From NCBI GenBank assembly GCA_011051755.1, contig DRKN01000057.1, positions 1 through 45,720 of the forward strand: 45,720 nucleotides of DNA, given 5' to 3'. Each line of letters opens with the position of its first letter. Positions within the stretch are counted from its first letter, which is position 1. This stretch comes from Gammaproteobacteria bacterium. GTDB lineage: Bacteria; Pseudomonadota; Gammaproteobacteria; SZUA-152. Of this stretch, positions 19,293 through 27,522 are shown piece by piece. Under the pieces are notes generated by a model. The model was given only the letters and a program-made list of their open reading frames with translations, had not been told where the DNA came from and made no database searches. Made by a program: the position numbers and the translations under genes.

Positions 19293-19711
19293 GCTACGGT
19301 TACATTTTGTTTGCAAAATTGCAAGATAACATGTCTAAACAGGGGCTGGTTTACCCTCCCCGATCCCAGTTTATATCCCCCCTTTTTTTGTTGTCTGGCG
19401 ATGTCTGATCACTAAATATCATTATACATAGGCAGTTTCGCCTGTCTGCTCCTTGGCGCTGTAACGGGGGCAGGGGTCAACCCTATGCGGGAAACATTGG
19501 AAAATGTCTTGCTAACCCATAGATGGTGCTTTGAATCCGAAATTCTCAACTTTTGTGCTGTAAACCGACCCGTGATGGCTTTGTTAGCTGTCATTTGTCC
19601 CTGGTGCCGTCGTGTATGAATCCCCGTTCGTTTTTCCTGAGCAAGTCAGATGGTCTTTGCTGGAATGCAGGCATCGCCGGATGTGTGTGCCGGGCCTGCA
19701 TCTGAGGGTTC
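19293..19711. other. Divergent intergenic region, centre unassigned
   Basis: About 420 bases between two divergent FNR-type boxes. The minus-strand ORF at 19412-19594 has no recognisable features. I see no RNA gene or repeat here. Confidence 0.4.
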
Positions 19712-19725
19712 TTGATATAAATCAA
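19712..19725 (+). promoter_or_regulatory. FNR/Dnr box of the heme-copper (NO reductase) operon
   Basis: TTGATATAAATCAA is a perfect consensus; TAGGAT at 19747-19752 is a possible -10 about 31 bases from its centre. It lies 62 bases before the small-subunit ATG. Confidence 0.8.
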
Positions 19726-19786
19726 GGAGTGGATTAGTAGGTTTAGTAGGATCGCAACGATGGTGGACAATCAGGAGGAGATAACG

Positions 19787-19951
19787 ATGCCAGATACCGA
19801 GAAAGCCAACGAAGAACCAGAACGCATCTCGCCAATGCAATCGGTTTTGGATAATCCCTTTTTGCTGCTTTTTATCGGCGTGGTTGTACCAACGGTTTTT
19901 TATCTCATATGGGGCATTATGGAACTGCTTTCCATCCCGGTAGCCCAATAA
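19787..19951 (+). CDS. Small single-span subunit of heme-copper enzyme
   Basis: A 54-residue protein with one membrane helix (NPFLLLFIGVVVPTVFYLIW) and a charged N-terminus. The ORF track starts at 19760, but a strong AGGAGGAG six bases before the ATG at 19787 makes MPDTEKANEE the likely start. Size and position in front of the CuA subunit recall subunit IIa of ba3-type oxidases. Assigned by position; there is no diagnostic motif. Confidence 0.7.
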   Translation: MPDTEKANEEPERISPMQSVLDNPFLLLFIGVVVPTVFYLIWGIMELLSIPVAQ

Positions 19952-19982
19952 ACCAATAATGATTTAATGAGGGAGGAAGACT

Positions 19983-20531
19983 ATGTCTACCCATAACACC
20001 CTGACCCCTCCACCGAACGACTGGTGGCGACATCCTATCGGGCGAGATGAGGTTCTATGGATCAGTATTGCCGCTGCTTGGTGTGTGATCATGACGTTTA
20101 TGATGGTCTACTGGTATTTTGCCGGCAATCAGAATCAGGCGGGAGAGGCCTACCGCATCAGCCCGGAGGCCTTTGCGGCGAAGGCCGATGAAATGGTGGA
20201 CAAATACACCATTCGGACGGAAACGGAGCTTGAGGTGCCGGTGGTGGCGGTGCCGCCGGGGGGCGACGTCTATATCGTCTCCAGCCAGTATCAGTGGAAC
20301 GTGATACCGGAATTGAAGCTGGGTGAGACGTACCGGTTCCATCTGTCGTCGGTGGATGTGAATCACGGCTTTTCATTGCAACCGATCAATGTGAATCTTC
20401 AGCTTGTCCCGGGTTACGACTACGTGTTGAATTTCACGCCAAATGCCGTCGGTGAATACAATATGGTCTGTAATGAATATTGTGGCCTTGCTCACCATGT
20501 GATGGTTGGCAGACTCTACGTTGTCGAATAG
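19983..20531 (+). CDS. CuA-containing subunit II of heme-copper enzyme
   Basis: A 182-residue protein with one N-terminal membrane helix (about residues 22-42) and a periplasmic cupredoxin domain. The CuA ligands are visible: VNHGF (His) and CNEYCGLAHHVM (Cys, Cys, His, Met). The compact single-helix form is typical of B-family (ba3-like) subunits II rather than the longer aa3 type. It accepts electrons from cytochrome c and passes them to subunit I. GGAGGAAG precedes the ATG. By its partner's active site it probably serves NO reduction; by itself it cannot be told from an oxidase subunit. Confidence 0.92.
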   Translation: MSTHNTLTPPPNDWWRHPIGRDEVLWISIAAAWCVIMTFMMVYWYFAGNQNQAGEAYRISPEAFAAKADEMVDKYTIRTETELEVPVVAVPPGGDVYIVSSQYQWNVIPELKLGETYRFHLSSVDVNHGFSLQPINVNLQLVPGYDYVLNFTPNAVGEYNMVCNEYCGLAHHVMVGRLYVVE

Positions 20532-20545
20532 GGGAGGAGCAAATA

Positions 20546-22237
20546 ATGTCTAATGATTCTGAATTCCGTACCTGCCCGGACACGGGGCTGCGTATTCACT
20601 TGCCGGCCGAGAAGCTGATGAAGGCGAATGCCGTCGCGGCGGTTGTCTTCCTGTTGATTGGTGGTCTTTTTGGCCTGGCCGTGGCGCTGACACGCTGGCC
20701 GGCCGTGCATCTGCTGCCTGCGGAGTGGTTTTATATCGCCCTGACGGCGCATGGTACCGATATCCTGGTGGTATGGATCATCTTCTTCGAGATGGCGGTT
20801 CTGTACTTCACTTCCACGGTATTGCTCAACAGCCGTATGGCGACACCCAAGGTGGGCTGGGTCGCCTTTGCGCTCATGTTGGGGGGGGCCGTGATGGCAA
20901 ACGTGGTGATCCTCGACGGTTCATCCACGGTGATGTTCACCTCTTACCCGCCACTTAAGGCCAATCCACTGTTCTATCTGGGCTTGATTCTGTTCGCGGT
21001 GGGGGCGCTATTGGTGTGCTTTATTTTTCTTGGCACACTGGTCATTGCCAAGCAAGAGAAGACCTACGAGGGGTCTCTGCCACTGGTTGTCTTCGGTGCG
21101 CTGATAGCGGCGATCATCGCTATCTTCACCATTGCCAGTGGTGCGATCATCCTGATTCCCACGCTGCTCTGGTCACTGGGCCTGGTGGGTAATATCGATC
21201 CGCAGATGTATCGTCTGGTGTGGTGGGCCTTTGGCCATTCCTCGCAGCAGATCAACATGGCGGCGCAGATTGCCATCTGGTACGGCATCGCTGCCCTGTT
21301 GTTCGGCGCCAAGCCCTTGTCCGAGAAGGTCAGTCGCATGGCGTTTTTCCTCTACCTGCTCGCCTTGCAGCTCGGCTCTGCGCATCACCTGTTGTCCGAC
21401 CCCGGCGGTAGCATGTCGTTCCGGGTGTTCAACACCAGCTATGCCATGTACATCGCCGTACTGGGCAGCATGATCCATGCCTTCACCATACCCGGCTCGA
21501 TTGAAGCGGCGCAACGGGAGAAGGGCTTGAACAATGGTCTGTTCGAATGGCTACGCAAGGCGCCGTGGGGCAATCCGGTGTTTTCCGGCATGTTCCTGTC
21601 ACTGGTGTTGTTCGGGTTCATTGGTGGCATCACCGGCGTCACCATGAGTGTGCAGCAAATCAACATGATCATTCACAATACGACCTATGTGCCCGGCCAT
21701 TTCCACGGCACGGTTGCGGCGGGTACAACGTTGGCATTCATGGCCCTGACCTATTGGCTGTTGCCTGTCCTGTGGCGCCGGGACGTATTCATGCCCAAGG
21801 TGGCGCAGTGGTCCACCTGGATGTTTGGTCTGGGTATGGGTGGATTCGCCATCTTCTTCATGGCGGCGGGACACCTTGGTGTGGCGCGACGACACTGGGA
21901 TATGACCTTCGCGGGTAATCCTCTGGGCTTTGAGTATTCTGCCACTGTGTATCTGTTCATGGGTGCTTCGGGTATCACCGCGGTTATCGGTTCCCTCGGT
22001 GCTTTGGCCTATATTCTCTGCACCGTAGGGACGATATTGATTGGTAAACGCAGGCCTGATGATGCCGCACCGGCGGTTTCTCCCGAAGGTGTCGAGGCGA
22101 TCACAAGCTACGGAAATCGTGGCAAAGGTTGGGAAGCCCCGGGCTCTCTGGTGCTGGTTGCCGTGTTTATGGTGTTCCTGGTTGTCTACTACTTTGCCAA
22201 CTGGAAGTACTTGGGGAGCGTCTGGGGAATCAGATAG
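20546..22237 (+). CDS. Heme-copper subunit I, probable eNOR-type nitric oxide reductase
   Basis: A 563-residue, roughly 13-helix catalytic subunit. It matches the B family: TAHGTDILVVW (low-spin heme His, helix II), AHHLLSDPGG (two CuB His, helix VII), AFTIPGSIEAAQ, and YVPGHFHGTVAAGT (heme His pair, helix X). The helix VI motif is GHSSQQINM, so the CuB His is present but the residue four positions later, the cross-linked Tyr of oxygen reductases (HPxVY), is Gln. That change, with a CuA subunit, heme A genes and FNR boxes in a nirS locus without norB, points to the eNOR group of NO reductases. The group assignment comes from memory of the family. The start is the ATG at 20546 after GGGGAGGAGC; the ORF-track start overlaps subunit II. 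Confidence 0.85.
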   Translation: MSNDSEFRTCPDTGLRIHLPAEKLMKANAVAAVVFLLIGGLFGLAVALTRWPAVHLLPAEWFYIALTAHGTDILVVWIIFFEMAVLYFTSTVLLNSRMATPKVGWVAFALMLGGAVMANVVILDGSSTVMFTSYPPLKANPLFYLGLILFAVGALLVCFIFLGTLVIAKQEKTYEGSLPLVVFGALIAAIIAIFTIASGAIILIPTLLWSLGLVGNIDPQMYRLVWWAFGHSSQQINMAAQIAIWYGIAALLFGAKPLSEKVSRMAFFLYLLALQLGSAHHLLSDPGGSMSFRVFNTSYAMYIAVLGSMIHAFTIPGSIEAAQREKGLNNGLFEWLRKAPWGNPVFSGMFLSLVLFGFIGGITGVTMSVQQINMIIHNTTYVPGHFHGTVAAGTTLAFMALTYWLLPVLWRRDVFMPKVAQWSTWMFGLGMGGFAIFFMAAGHLGVARRHWDMTFAGNPLGFEYSATVYLFMGASGITAVIGSLGALAYILCTVGTILIGKRRPDDAAPAVSPEGVEAITSYGNRGKGWEAPGSLVLVAVFMVFLVVYYFANWKYLGSVWGIR

Positions 22238-22327
22238 CGCAGGCAGTTGCCATGCTGGTGAGAGAGGGGGGTCTTATTCCTCCCGCCCTTCTTTCATCAG
22301 ATGGTTTTCGCAGAGTCTGATATCCAT

Positions 22328-22358
22328 GCCACCGATGCAATGTCGGTGGCTTTTTTTT
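22328..22358 (+). terminator. Rho-independent terminator after subunit I
   Basis: GCCACCGA and TCGGTGGC form a perfect 8-bp stem with a 7-base loop followed by eight T residues. It ends the three-subunit operon and separates it from the SCO gene. Confidence 0.9.
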
Positions 22359-22554
22359 GCCTGCTGCCGATAAGATATGCTCACAATTGCTGCTTGTGGG
22401 CAAGAGGATACCGTGCAATTATGGTTCAGGGTTTTGACTCGCCAGTGATTGATCGGAACATAAAATTATCGAATGATGGAAAAGGTGCCTTTGGCGCTAT
22501 AATGGGTTTGCCCGTGTACTTCAAGGCTACATAGATAACAGAGGCAGAGAAACC
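22359..22554. other. Leader of the second SCO gene
   Basis: About 200 bases between terminator and SCO gene with no ORF and no clear FNR box. A promoter is expected here because of the upstream terminator, but I cannot place it with confidence. Confidence 0.4.
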
Positions 22555-23448
22555 GTGCGGCATCCATCATGGCTAAAAATGACTACTTTCCTGGTGGCTT
22601 TTCTATGTACCCATAGTGTTGTGCATGGCCAGGAAGCCCCTGCCTCGGCGGCGAGTTCCTCTGCTGCAGGCAATCAAGCAGAAAACACTGATGATACTGC
22701 ATTATCCCGTCATATCGATGATCAGGCGGCGTTGGCGTTCAGCCAGGCTGCGATAGGCCGTCCGCTGAATGATTACAGTCTGCTGGATCGTGAAGGAAAA
22801 CCGGTCAAGTTTACCGATTATCGTGGCAAACCACTGCTCATCAGCATGATATATTCCAGTTGTTTCCATACCTGCCCGGTGATTACCCAATACCTCGCGC
22901 GTGCGGTAAAACTGGCGCGCAGTGCGGTGGGTGAAGACGGTTTCAATGTTGTCAGTATCGGTTTTGATGCCCGTTATGACCGGCCGGACTCGATGAAAAC
23001 ATTTGCCCGTCAGCGAGGTGTATCCGATGACCCCTATTGGAAATTTCTTAGCGCAACGGATGCGACGGTCATCCAGCAATTGTCTGATAATCTCGGCTTT
23101 ATCTTTACGAAAACACATACCGGATTCGACCATCTCGCACAGATCACGGTGATCGATGGTGAAGGAAAGATATACCGGCAGATATACGGGGAAAATTTCA
23201 ATCCTCCCGTGCTGGTGGAAACATTAAAGGAAATTGTTTTTGGCAATTCGGTGTCTTCGGAAATAAGTTTCGCCAGCTTTGTCAATAAGGCGCGCTTGTG
23301 GTGTACGATCTATGATCCAAACAGTAATACCTATCGCTTCGATTATTCGATGGTCGCTGGCCTTGGGGTCACGTTTATCATCCTTGCCATTTTCATATAC
23401 ATTATCGTCCGCATGTGGATCAGGGTCTTGTCCAGGAGTAGCGCCTGA
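22555..23448 (+). CDS. SCO1/SenC family protein with C-terminal membrane anchor
   Basis: A 297-residue copper chaperone for CuA. An N-terminal signal segment (about residues 7-25) is followed by a low-complexity Ala/Ser linker, the thioredoxin-like SCO domain with YSSCFHTCPVI (CxxxC), a candidate third-ligand His in HTGFDHLAQ, and a C-terminal membrane helix (about residues 265-287). The extra C-terminal anchor and the HT between the Cys pair set it apart from the SCO protein at 2.9 kb. It starts with GTG. Placement right after the CuA enzyme suggests it is dedicated to that subunit, reminiscent of the norSY-senC order in ammonia oxidisers. Confidence 0.88.
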   Translation: MRHPSWLKMTTFLVAFLCTHSVVHGQEAPASAASSSAAGNQAENTDDTALSRHIDDQAALAFSQAAIGRPLNDYSLLDREGKPVKFTDYRGKPLLISMIYSSCFHTCPVITQYLARAVKLARSAVGEDGFNVVSIGFDARYDRPDSMKTFARQRGVSDDPYWKFLSATDATVIQQLSDNLGFIFTKTHTGFDHLAQITVIDGEGKIYRQIYGENFNPPVLVETLKEIVFGNSVSSEISFASFVNKARLWCTIYDPNSNTYRFDYSMVAGLGVTFIILAIFIYIIVRMWIRVLSRSSA

Positions 23449-23560
23449 TTGGCCGCTACTAATCATTCATGAATGCGCACATTGAACCCTAAGTTCATCA
23501 TTTCTGCATTCTGGATCTCAATCCGGCACACCTGGAATTTATAGAGGCTCCCCACCGATA

Positions 23561-25183
23561 ATGGCCGTTTTGATAAAGTTGCAAAGGGCGGGATTACGCC
23601 TGTTTCAGAGCCTGGAGCGATTGCTTGGTCATGTCTTTCGTGAGTTCAATAATCCCTTCTATAGTTTGGGAGCTTTGGCGTTCTACTTTTTTTATATTAT
23701 TGTCGGCAGCGGTATTTATTTATTTATATTTTATGAGCCCTCGATCAAGGGCAGTTTTGATACGGTCGACTATTTGACGCATGAGCAATGGTATTTTGGC
23801 GGCATAATGCGCAGCCTCCACCGTTATGCCTCGGATGCCCTGGTATTGGTCATGGTCTTGCATATCTTGCGCGAGTTCACCCTGGATCGTTACCGGGGCG
23901 CCCGTTGGTTTACCTGGGTGACCGGCTTTCCGGCGTTGTTGTTGATTTTTTCCAGCGGTTTGATTGGCTATTGGCTGGTGTGGGACACACTGGGACAGTA
24001 CATTGCCGTGCGATCAACCGAGTGGCTGGATTGGCTGCCAATATTTTCTGAACCGTCGGCACGAAATTTTTTGACGAATTCAAGCGTTTCCGACCTGTTT
24101 TTTCGGCTTATCCTCATTGGCCATATTGCGATTTCCATCTTCCTCTTCGTTGCCTTGCTGGTGCATGTGAAAAATATCAGCAAGGCCATTACCAGTCCGC
24201 CGCGGAATCTTGCCGTTGGAACCTTTCTGTGCCTGCTGATCCTATCATTGGCGTTGCCGGCGGTCAGTCAGGAGCGCGCGGACTTAAGCCAGGTGCCTGG
24301 TATCATCCATATTGATTGGTTCTATATGTTCGCCTATCCCTTGATGGATCACTGGTCAATGGGGGGTGTATGGGCGTTGGTGGCGGTGATAACGCTATTG
24401 TTACTGTTCTTGCCCTGGTTGCCTCCGCAGCGTCATCGGCCTGTGGCGAAGGTATTGCTGGAAAAATGCAGTGGCTGTAGCCTGTGTGTCATGGATTGTC
24501 CCTATGAGGCCATCATCCTGCAACCACGTACTGATGGTCACCCCAGCTATGTGCGTGAAGCGGCAGTGGTTGCGGATAACTGCGTCGGCTGTGGCATTTG
24601 TACCGGCGCCTGTCCGTTCTCCCGGCCGCCGCGGGGGGAGGAGTTGTTGACAACAGGGATTGATGTGCCCTCGCGGGACATTCAACACCTCTACCGTGCA
24701 AGCGCTCTGGCATTGGAGGCCTTACGTTCAAACACCAAAGTGCTGGTCTATGGCTGTGATCACGGCGTTGCTTTGGATAGCTTGGCTATCGAGGACGTCG
24801 CGGTGGTCAGTTTGCCGTGTACGGCGGCGCTGCCAGCCTCGTTCATTGGCTATATGTTACGCCATGGGGCCGATGGCATTTTTCTGACGGGTTGTCGTAG
24901 GGGGGACTGCTACCATCGGCTGGGCAATATCTGGGTAGAGCAGCGTTTGAGCCTCGATCATCAGTCCCGGCCTCATTTACCCCGCTGGATTCCCCGGCAA
25001 CGTATTGGTTATTACTGGGCAGGGTTGGATGACGAAAGGCCGTTGATAAGGGCGATTGATCGCTTTCAGAAAGGGCTGCATGACTTTTCAGCAGCCAACA
25101 ATGGCCAGCACGAAGAGGATTCCCTTCCTGACCCTGTGTCGATTCAAGGTACCCGCAAACAGGTTTCCAGCGAAAAACATTGA
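23561..25183 (+). CDS. Cytochrome b / 2x[4Fe-4S] / MvhD-like fusion protein (copy 1)
   Basis: A 540-residue fusion. Residues about 30-290 resemble the N-terminal half of bc1/b6 cytochrome b, with two His pairs (LHRYASDALVLVMVLH and GHIAISIFLFVALLVH) for two b hemes. Next come two ferredoxin clusters, CSGCSLCVMDCP and CVGCGICTGACP. The C-terminus resembles MvhD (the iron-sulfur subunit of methyl viologen/F420 hydrogenases): VYGCDHG, SLPCTAALP and TGCRRGDCYHRLGN, which could hold a [2Fe-2S] cluster. It likely moves electrons between the quinone pool and an iron-sulfur partner; direction and partner are unknown. It is followed directly by a close paralog. No Rieske protein or cytochrome c1 is seen nearby. 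Confidence 0.82.
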   Translation: MAVLIKLQRAGLRLFQSLERLLGHVFREFNNPFYSLGALAFYFFYIIVGSGIYLFIFYEPSIKGSFDTVDYLTHEQWYFGGIMRSLHRYASDALVLVMVLHILREFTLDRYRGARWFTWVTGFPALLLIFSSGLIGYWLVWDTLGQYIAVRSTEWLDWLPIFSEPSARNFLTNSSVSDLFFRLILIGHIAISIFLFVALLVHVKNISKAITSPPRNLAVGTFLCLLILSLALPAVSQERADLSQVPGIIHIDWFYMFAYPLMDHWSMGGVWALVAVITLLLLFLPWLPPQRHRPVAKVLLEKCSGCSLCVMDCPYEAIILQPRTDGHPSYVREAAVVADNCVGCGICTGACPFSRPPRGEELLTTGIDVPSRDIQHLYRASALALEALRSNTKVLVYGCDHGVALDSLAIEDVAVVSLPCTAALPASFIGYMLRHGADGIFLTGCRRGDCYHRLGNIWVEQRLSLDHQSRPHLPRWIPRQRIGYYWAGLDDERPLIRAIDRFQKGLHDFSAANNGQHEEDSLPDPVSIQGTRKQVSSEKH

Positions 25184-25193
25184 TCTAGGTCAT
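25180..25193 (+). promoter_or_regulatory. FNR-like box between the two cytochrome b fusions
   Basis: TTGATCTAGGTCAT overlaps the stop codon of the first fusion gene and matches TTGAT-N4-ATCAA with two changes. GTTAAT (25215-25220) sits about 31 bases from its centre, so the second copy may have its own anaerobic promoter. Confidence 0.5.
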
Positions 25194-25267
25194 GCTAAGT
25201 CAAGCGATAAATTAGTTAATCTTGATCGTGCCAATGGGGATTTCCCCGGACTCGGGAGTGATACGAC

Positions 25268-26857
25268 TTGCTTAAACTATTTCAGGATACCGGGCACCGG
25301 GCATTCTTGTTTGCTGATCGTTTGGCAAATGCCATTTTTGGCTCGCAGTGGAATCCTTTATATCACCTGGGCACGATGGCCTTCTTCTTCTTCTACATCG
25401 TGCTTGCCAGCGGCATCTATATCTATATCTTCTACGACACGAGCGTTGTGGATGCGTATACCTCCGTTGAATACATGACACATGAACAATGGTATCTGGC
25501 GGGTGTTATGCGCAGCCTGCACCGTTACGCATCGGATGCGATGGTTGCCACCATGGTTCTGCACTTGCTGCGCGGCTTTTTTTTCGACCGTTATCGCGGT
25601 GCGCGCTGGTTTTCCTGGACAACCGGCATTCCAATGTTGGTGATGGTTTTCGCCATCGGTATTACCGGTTATTGGCTGGTGTGGGATCAGCTGGGGCAGT
25701 TCGTTGCCGTTCGCACCTCTGAATGGATTGACTGGCTGCCCATTATCGCCGAGCCCACGGCGCGCAATTTTCTGACCAACACCAGTGTCACGGATCTCTT
25801 TTTCAGACTCCTGGTGGTGATCCACGTGGCCCTGCCGCTGATGTTGCTAGGCTTAATGCTCCTGCATGTCACCCGGCTCAACGATGCCAAGATCAACCCG
25901 CCGGCCGGTTTGGCGGTAGGAGCCACTGTGGCGTTAGTGGTGCTGTCGCTGGTCAAACCGGCCGTCAGCCATGAGGCGGCAGATTTGGGCACGCTGCCCA
26001 CCCAATTGAATCTAGACTGGTTTTATCTGTTTATTTATCCGCTGATGGATCTGTGGTCGATGGGTGCCGTGTGGGCGTTGGTCGGTGGCGGTCTACTGTT
26101 GCTGGCACTCATACCCTGGCTGCCGCCAAAGCGCCGTGAACCCGTGGCCGTGGTTTATGCCGATGATTGCAGTGGTTGTAATCTGTGTGTTGAGGACTGC
26201 CCCTATGAGGCCATCATGCTGGAAGCGCGCACAGCGACGACAAGCGCAGGCCGCTATCAGCACCTGCCGATTGCCGTGGTTGAAGAAAGCAAGTGTGTCA
26301 GTTGCGGTATTTGTACCGGCTCCTGTCCATCTTCCACACCGTTTCGTCAAACCGATGCGGTGCAGACCGGGATCGATATGCCGCACAGGAATATTCAGGA
26401 TCTGCATGCCGCCACCCGCGAGGCGCTCGCCAACCTGACAGGACAGACCAAGGTACTGGTTTATGGATGCGACCATGGCGTCGAGATGAGCAAAGTGGTA
26501 CAGGCAGGGGTTGCCATGATCAGCTTGCCCTGCACTGGCGCATTGCCGCCGTCGTTCATCGTTTATGCCTTGCGGCAGGGTGCTGACGGTGTTTTTCTAA
26601 CCGGCTGCCGCAGTGGTGATTGCTTTCATCGTATCGGCAATGACTGGGTGGATCAGCGTATTACCCATCATCGCAAGCCTTATCTTAAGCGCTCGGTTCC
26701 TCACCAACGGGTCAGGCGATACTGGGCTGCGACCTCGGATCACAAACAACTGGTCAACGAAATCGAATCCTTTTGTCAAGCATTACGGGATATTTCTCCT
26801 GCGGCTGCAACGACTGAGGCACAAGATGTATTGCCGGGCAATGAGACGCGGGGATAA
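25268..26857 (+). CDS. Cytochrome b / 2x[4Fe-4S] / MvhD-like fusion protein (copy 2)
   Basis: A 529-residue paralog of the preceding protein with the same domain order: cytochrome b half with LHRYASDAMVATMVLH and VIHVALPLMLLGLMLLH, ferredoxin clusters CSGCNLCVEDCP and CVSCGICTGSCP, then VYGCDHG, SLPCTGALP and TGCRSGDCFHRIGN. The start is a TTG (LLKLFQDTGHRAF) preceded by GGGAG; this aligns with the N-terminus of copy 1. The two copies are strongly alike in motifs yet clearly diverged between them (for example in the linkers and tail), so they may form a heterodimer or serve different partners. The upstream FNR-like box suggests separate control. Confidence 0.82.
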   Translation: MLKLFQDTGHRAFLFADRLANAIFGSQWNPLYHLGTMAFFFFYIVLASGIYIYIFYDTSVVDAYTSVEYMTHEQWYLAGVMRSLHRYASDAMVATMVLHLLRGFFFDRYRGARWFSWTTGIPMLVMVFAIGITGYWLVWDQLGQFVAVRTSEWIDWLPIIAEPTARNFLTNTSVTDLFFRLLVVIHVALPLMLLGLMLLHVTRLNDAKINPPAGLAVGATVALVVLSLVKPAVSHEAADLGTLPTQLNLDWFYLFIYPLMDLWSMGAVWALVGGGLLLLALIPWLPPKRREPVAVVYADDCSGCNLCVEDCPYEAIMLEARTATTSAGRYQHLPIAVVEESKCVSCGICTGSCPSSTPFRQTDAVQTGIDMPHRNIQDLHAATREALANLTGQTKVLVYGCDHGVEMSKVVQAGVAMISLPCTGALPPSFIVYALRQGADGVFLTGCRSGDCFHRIGNDWVDQRITHHRKPYLKRSVPHQRVRRYWAATSDHKQLVNEIESFCQALRDISPAAATTEAQDVLPGNETRG

Positions 26858-26861
26858 GGCG

Positions 26862-27362
26862 ATGCAGATATTCCAATATCTTGGACAGGCATTCTGGTAC
26901 CTTCTTTTTATCGCCTTCATCGGCTATTTTTCAATGTCTCCCGCCTATACTTTTATGGCGCCAGATCAGGCATTGATTAAGCTTGCCTTTAATCATTCCG
27001 GGAAGTTAAAGCTGCCGTGCCGGGAGTTTACGGCGGAAGAGCAGGCTGCAAAGCCGAAACACATGCGTATAGCGTTCGATTGCCCAAGGGAACGTTCCCC
27101 CGTCTATGTGATTATGAAAATTGATGGAAAGCTTATTTTTGAAAAAACCATTAACCCAGCGGGTTTTGCAAAGGACTTGTCTTCGCCCTTATATGAGCGG
27201 ATTGCACTAAAGGCTGGCCAATACCACTTATCTCTCGGTATGCGGGATCATGTCGATACCGAAGGTCTTGACTATGAGTTCGAAGGTTCTATTACATTGG
27301 CGGCCTCGCAAATTCTGGTGGTTGGCTTCGATTCTGAGCATAATGAGTTTACATTCCAGTAA
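26862..27362 (+). CDS. Membrane-anchored periplasmic protein of unknown function
   Basis: A 166-residue protein I do not recognise. One N-terminal membrane helix (YLGQAFWYLLFIAFIGYF) is followed by a mainly beta-rich domain predicted outside, with two Cys (KLPCREF and FDCPRE) about 25 residues apart that could form a disulfide. The ORF track opens upstream inside the fusion gene; the ATG at 26862 lies four bases after that gene's stop, so the two are coupled. Position suggests it is an accessory subunit of the cytochrome b fusions. Confidence 0.7.
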   Translation: MQIFQYLGQAFWYLLFIAFIGYFSMSPAYTFMAPDQALIKLAFNHSGKLKLPCREFTAEEQAAKPKHMRIAFDCPRERSPVYVIMKIDGKLIFEKTINPAGFAKDLSSPLYERIALKAGQYHLSLGMRDHVDTEGLDYEFEGSITLAASQILVVGFDSEHNEFTFQ

Positions 27363-27444
27363 ATTATCGGCGGGATTCATGTGGCAGTTAAGTAGCAGGT
27401 GCTATAAGGGACAAACCGGAACAACGATATTGAAGAAGGGTTCG

Positions 27445-27471
27445 TTGACACTATAATCACGGCCCTATAAC
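27445..27471 (+). promoter_or_regulatory. Possible sigma70-type promoter
   Basis: TTGACA at 27445-27450 with TATAAC at 27466-27471 (15-base spacer; a 17-base spacer would give TAACCA). It lies about 50 bases before the heme-copper-like gene. A 12-bp palindrome TTGTACGTACAA at 27482-27493 follows and could be an operator. Confidence 0.4.
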
Positions 27472-27522
27472 CACGGTGTTGTTGTACGTACAAAAGATGA
27501 CGTTAGCTTACGAGGGCTATTG

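Noticed and set aside
19412-19594. 60-residue ORF between the divergent FNR boxes
   Set aside because: No recognisable features, no good ribosome site, and no link to either operon.
19983-22237. Ordinary ba3-type oxygen reductase
   Set aside because: The helix VI Tyr is Gln and the context is denitrification with FNR boxes; an NO reductase explains the data better, though only biochemistry can settle it.
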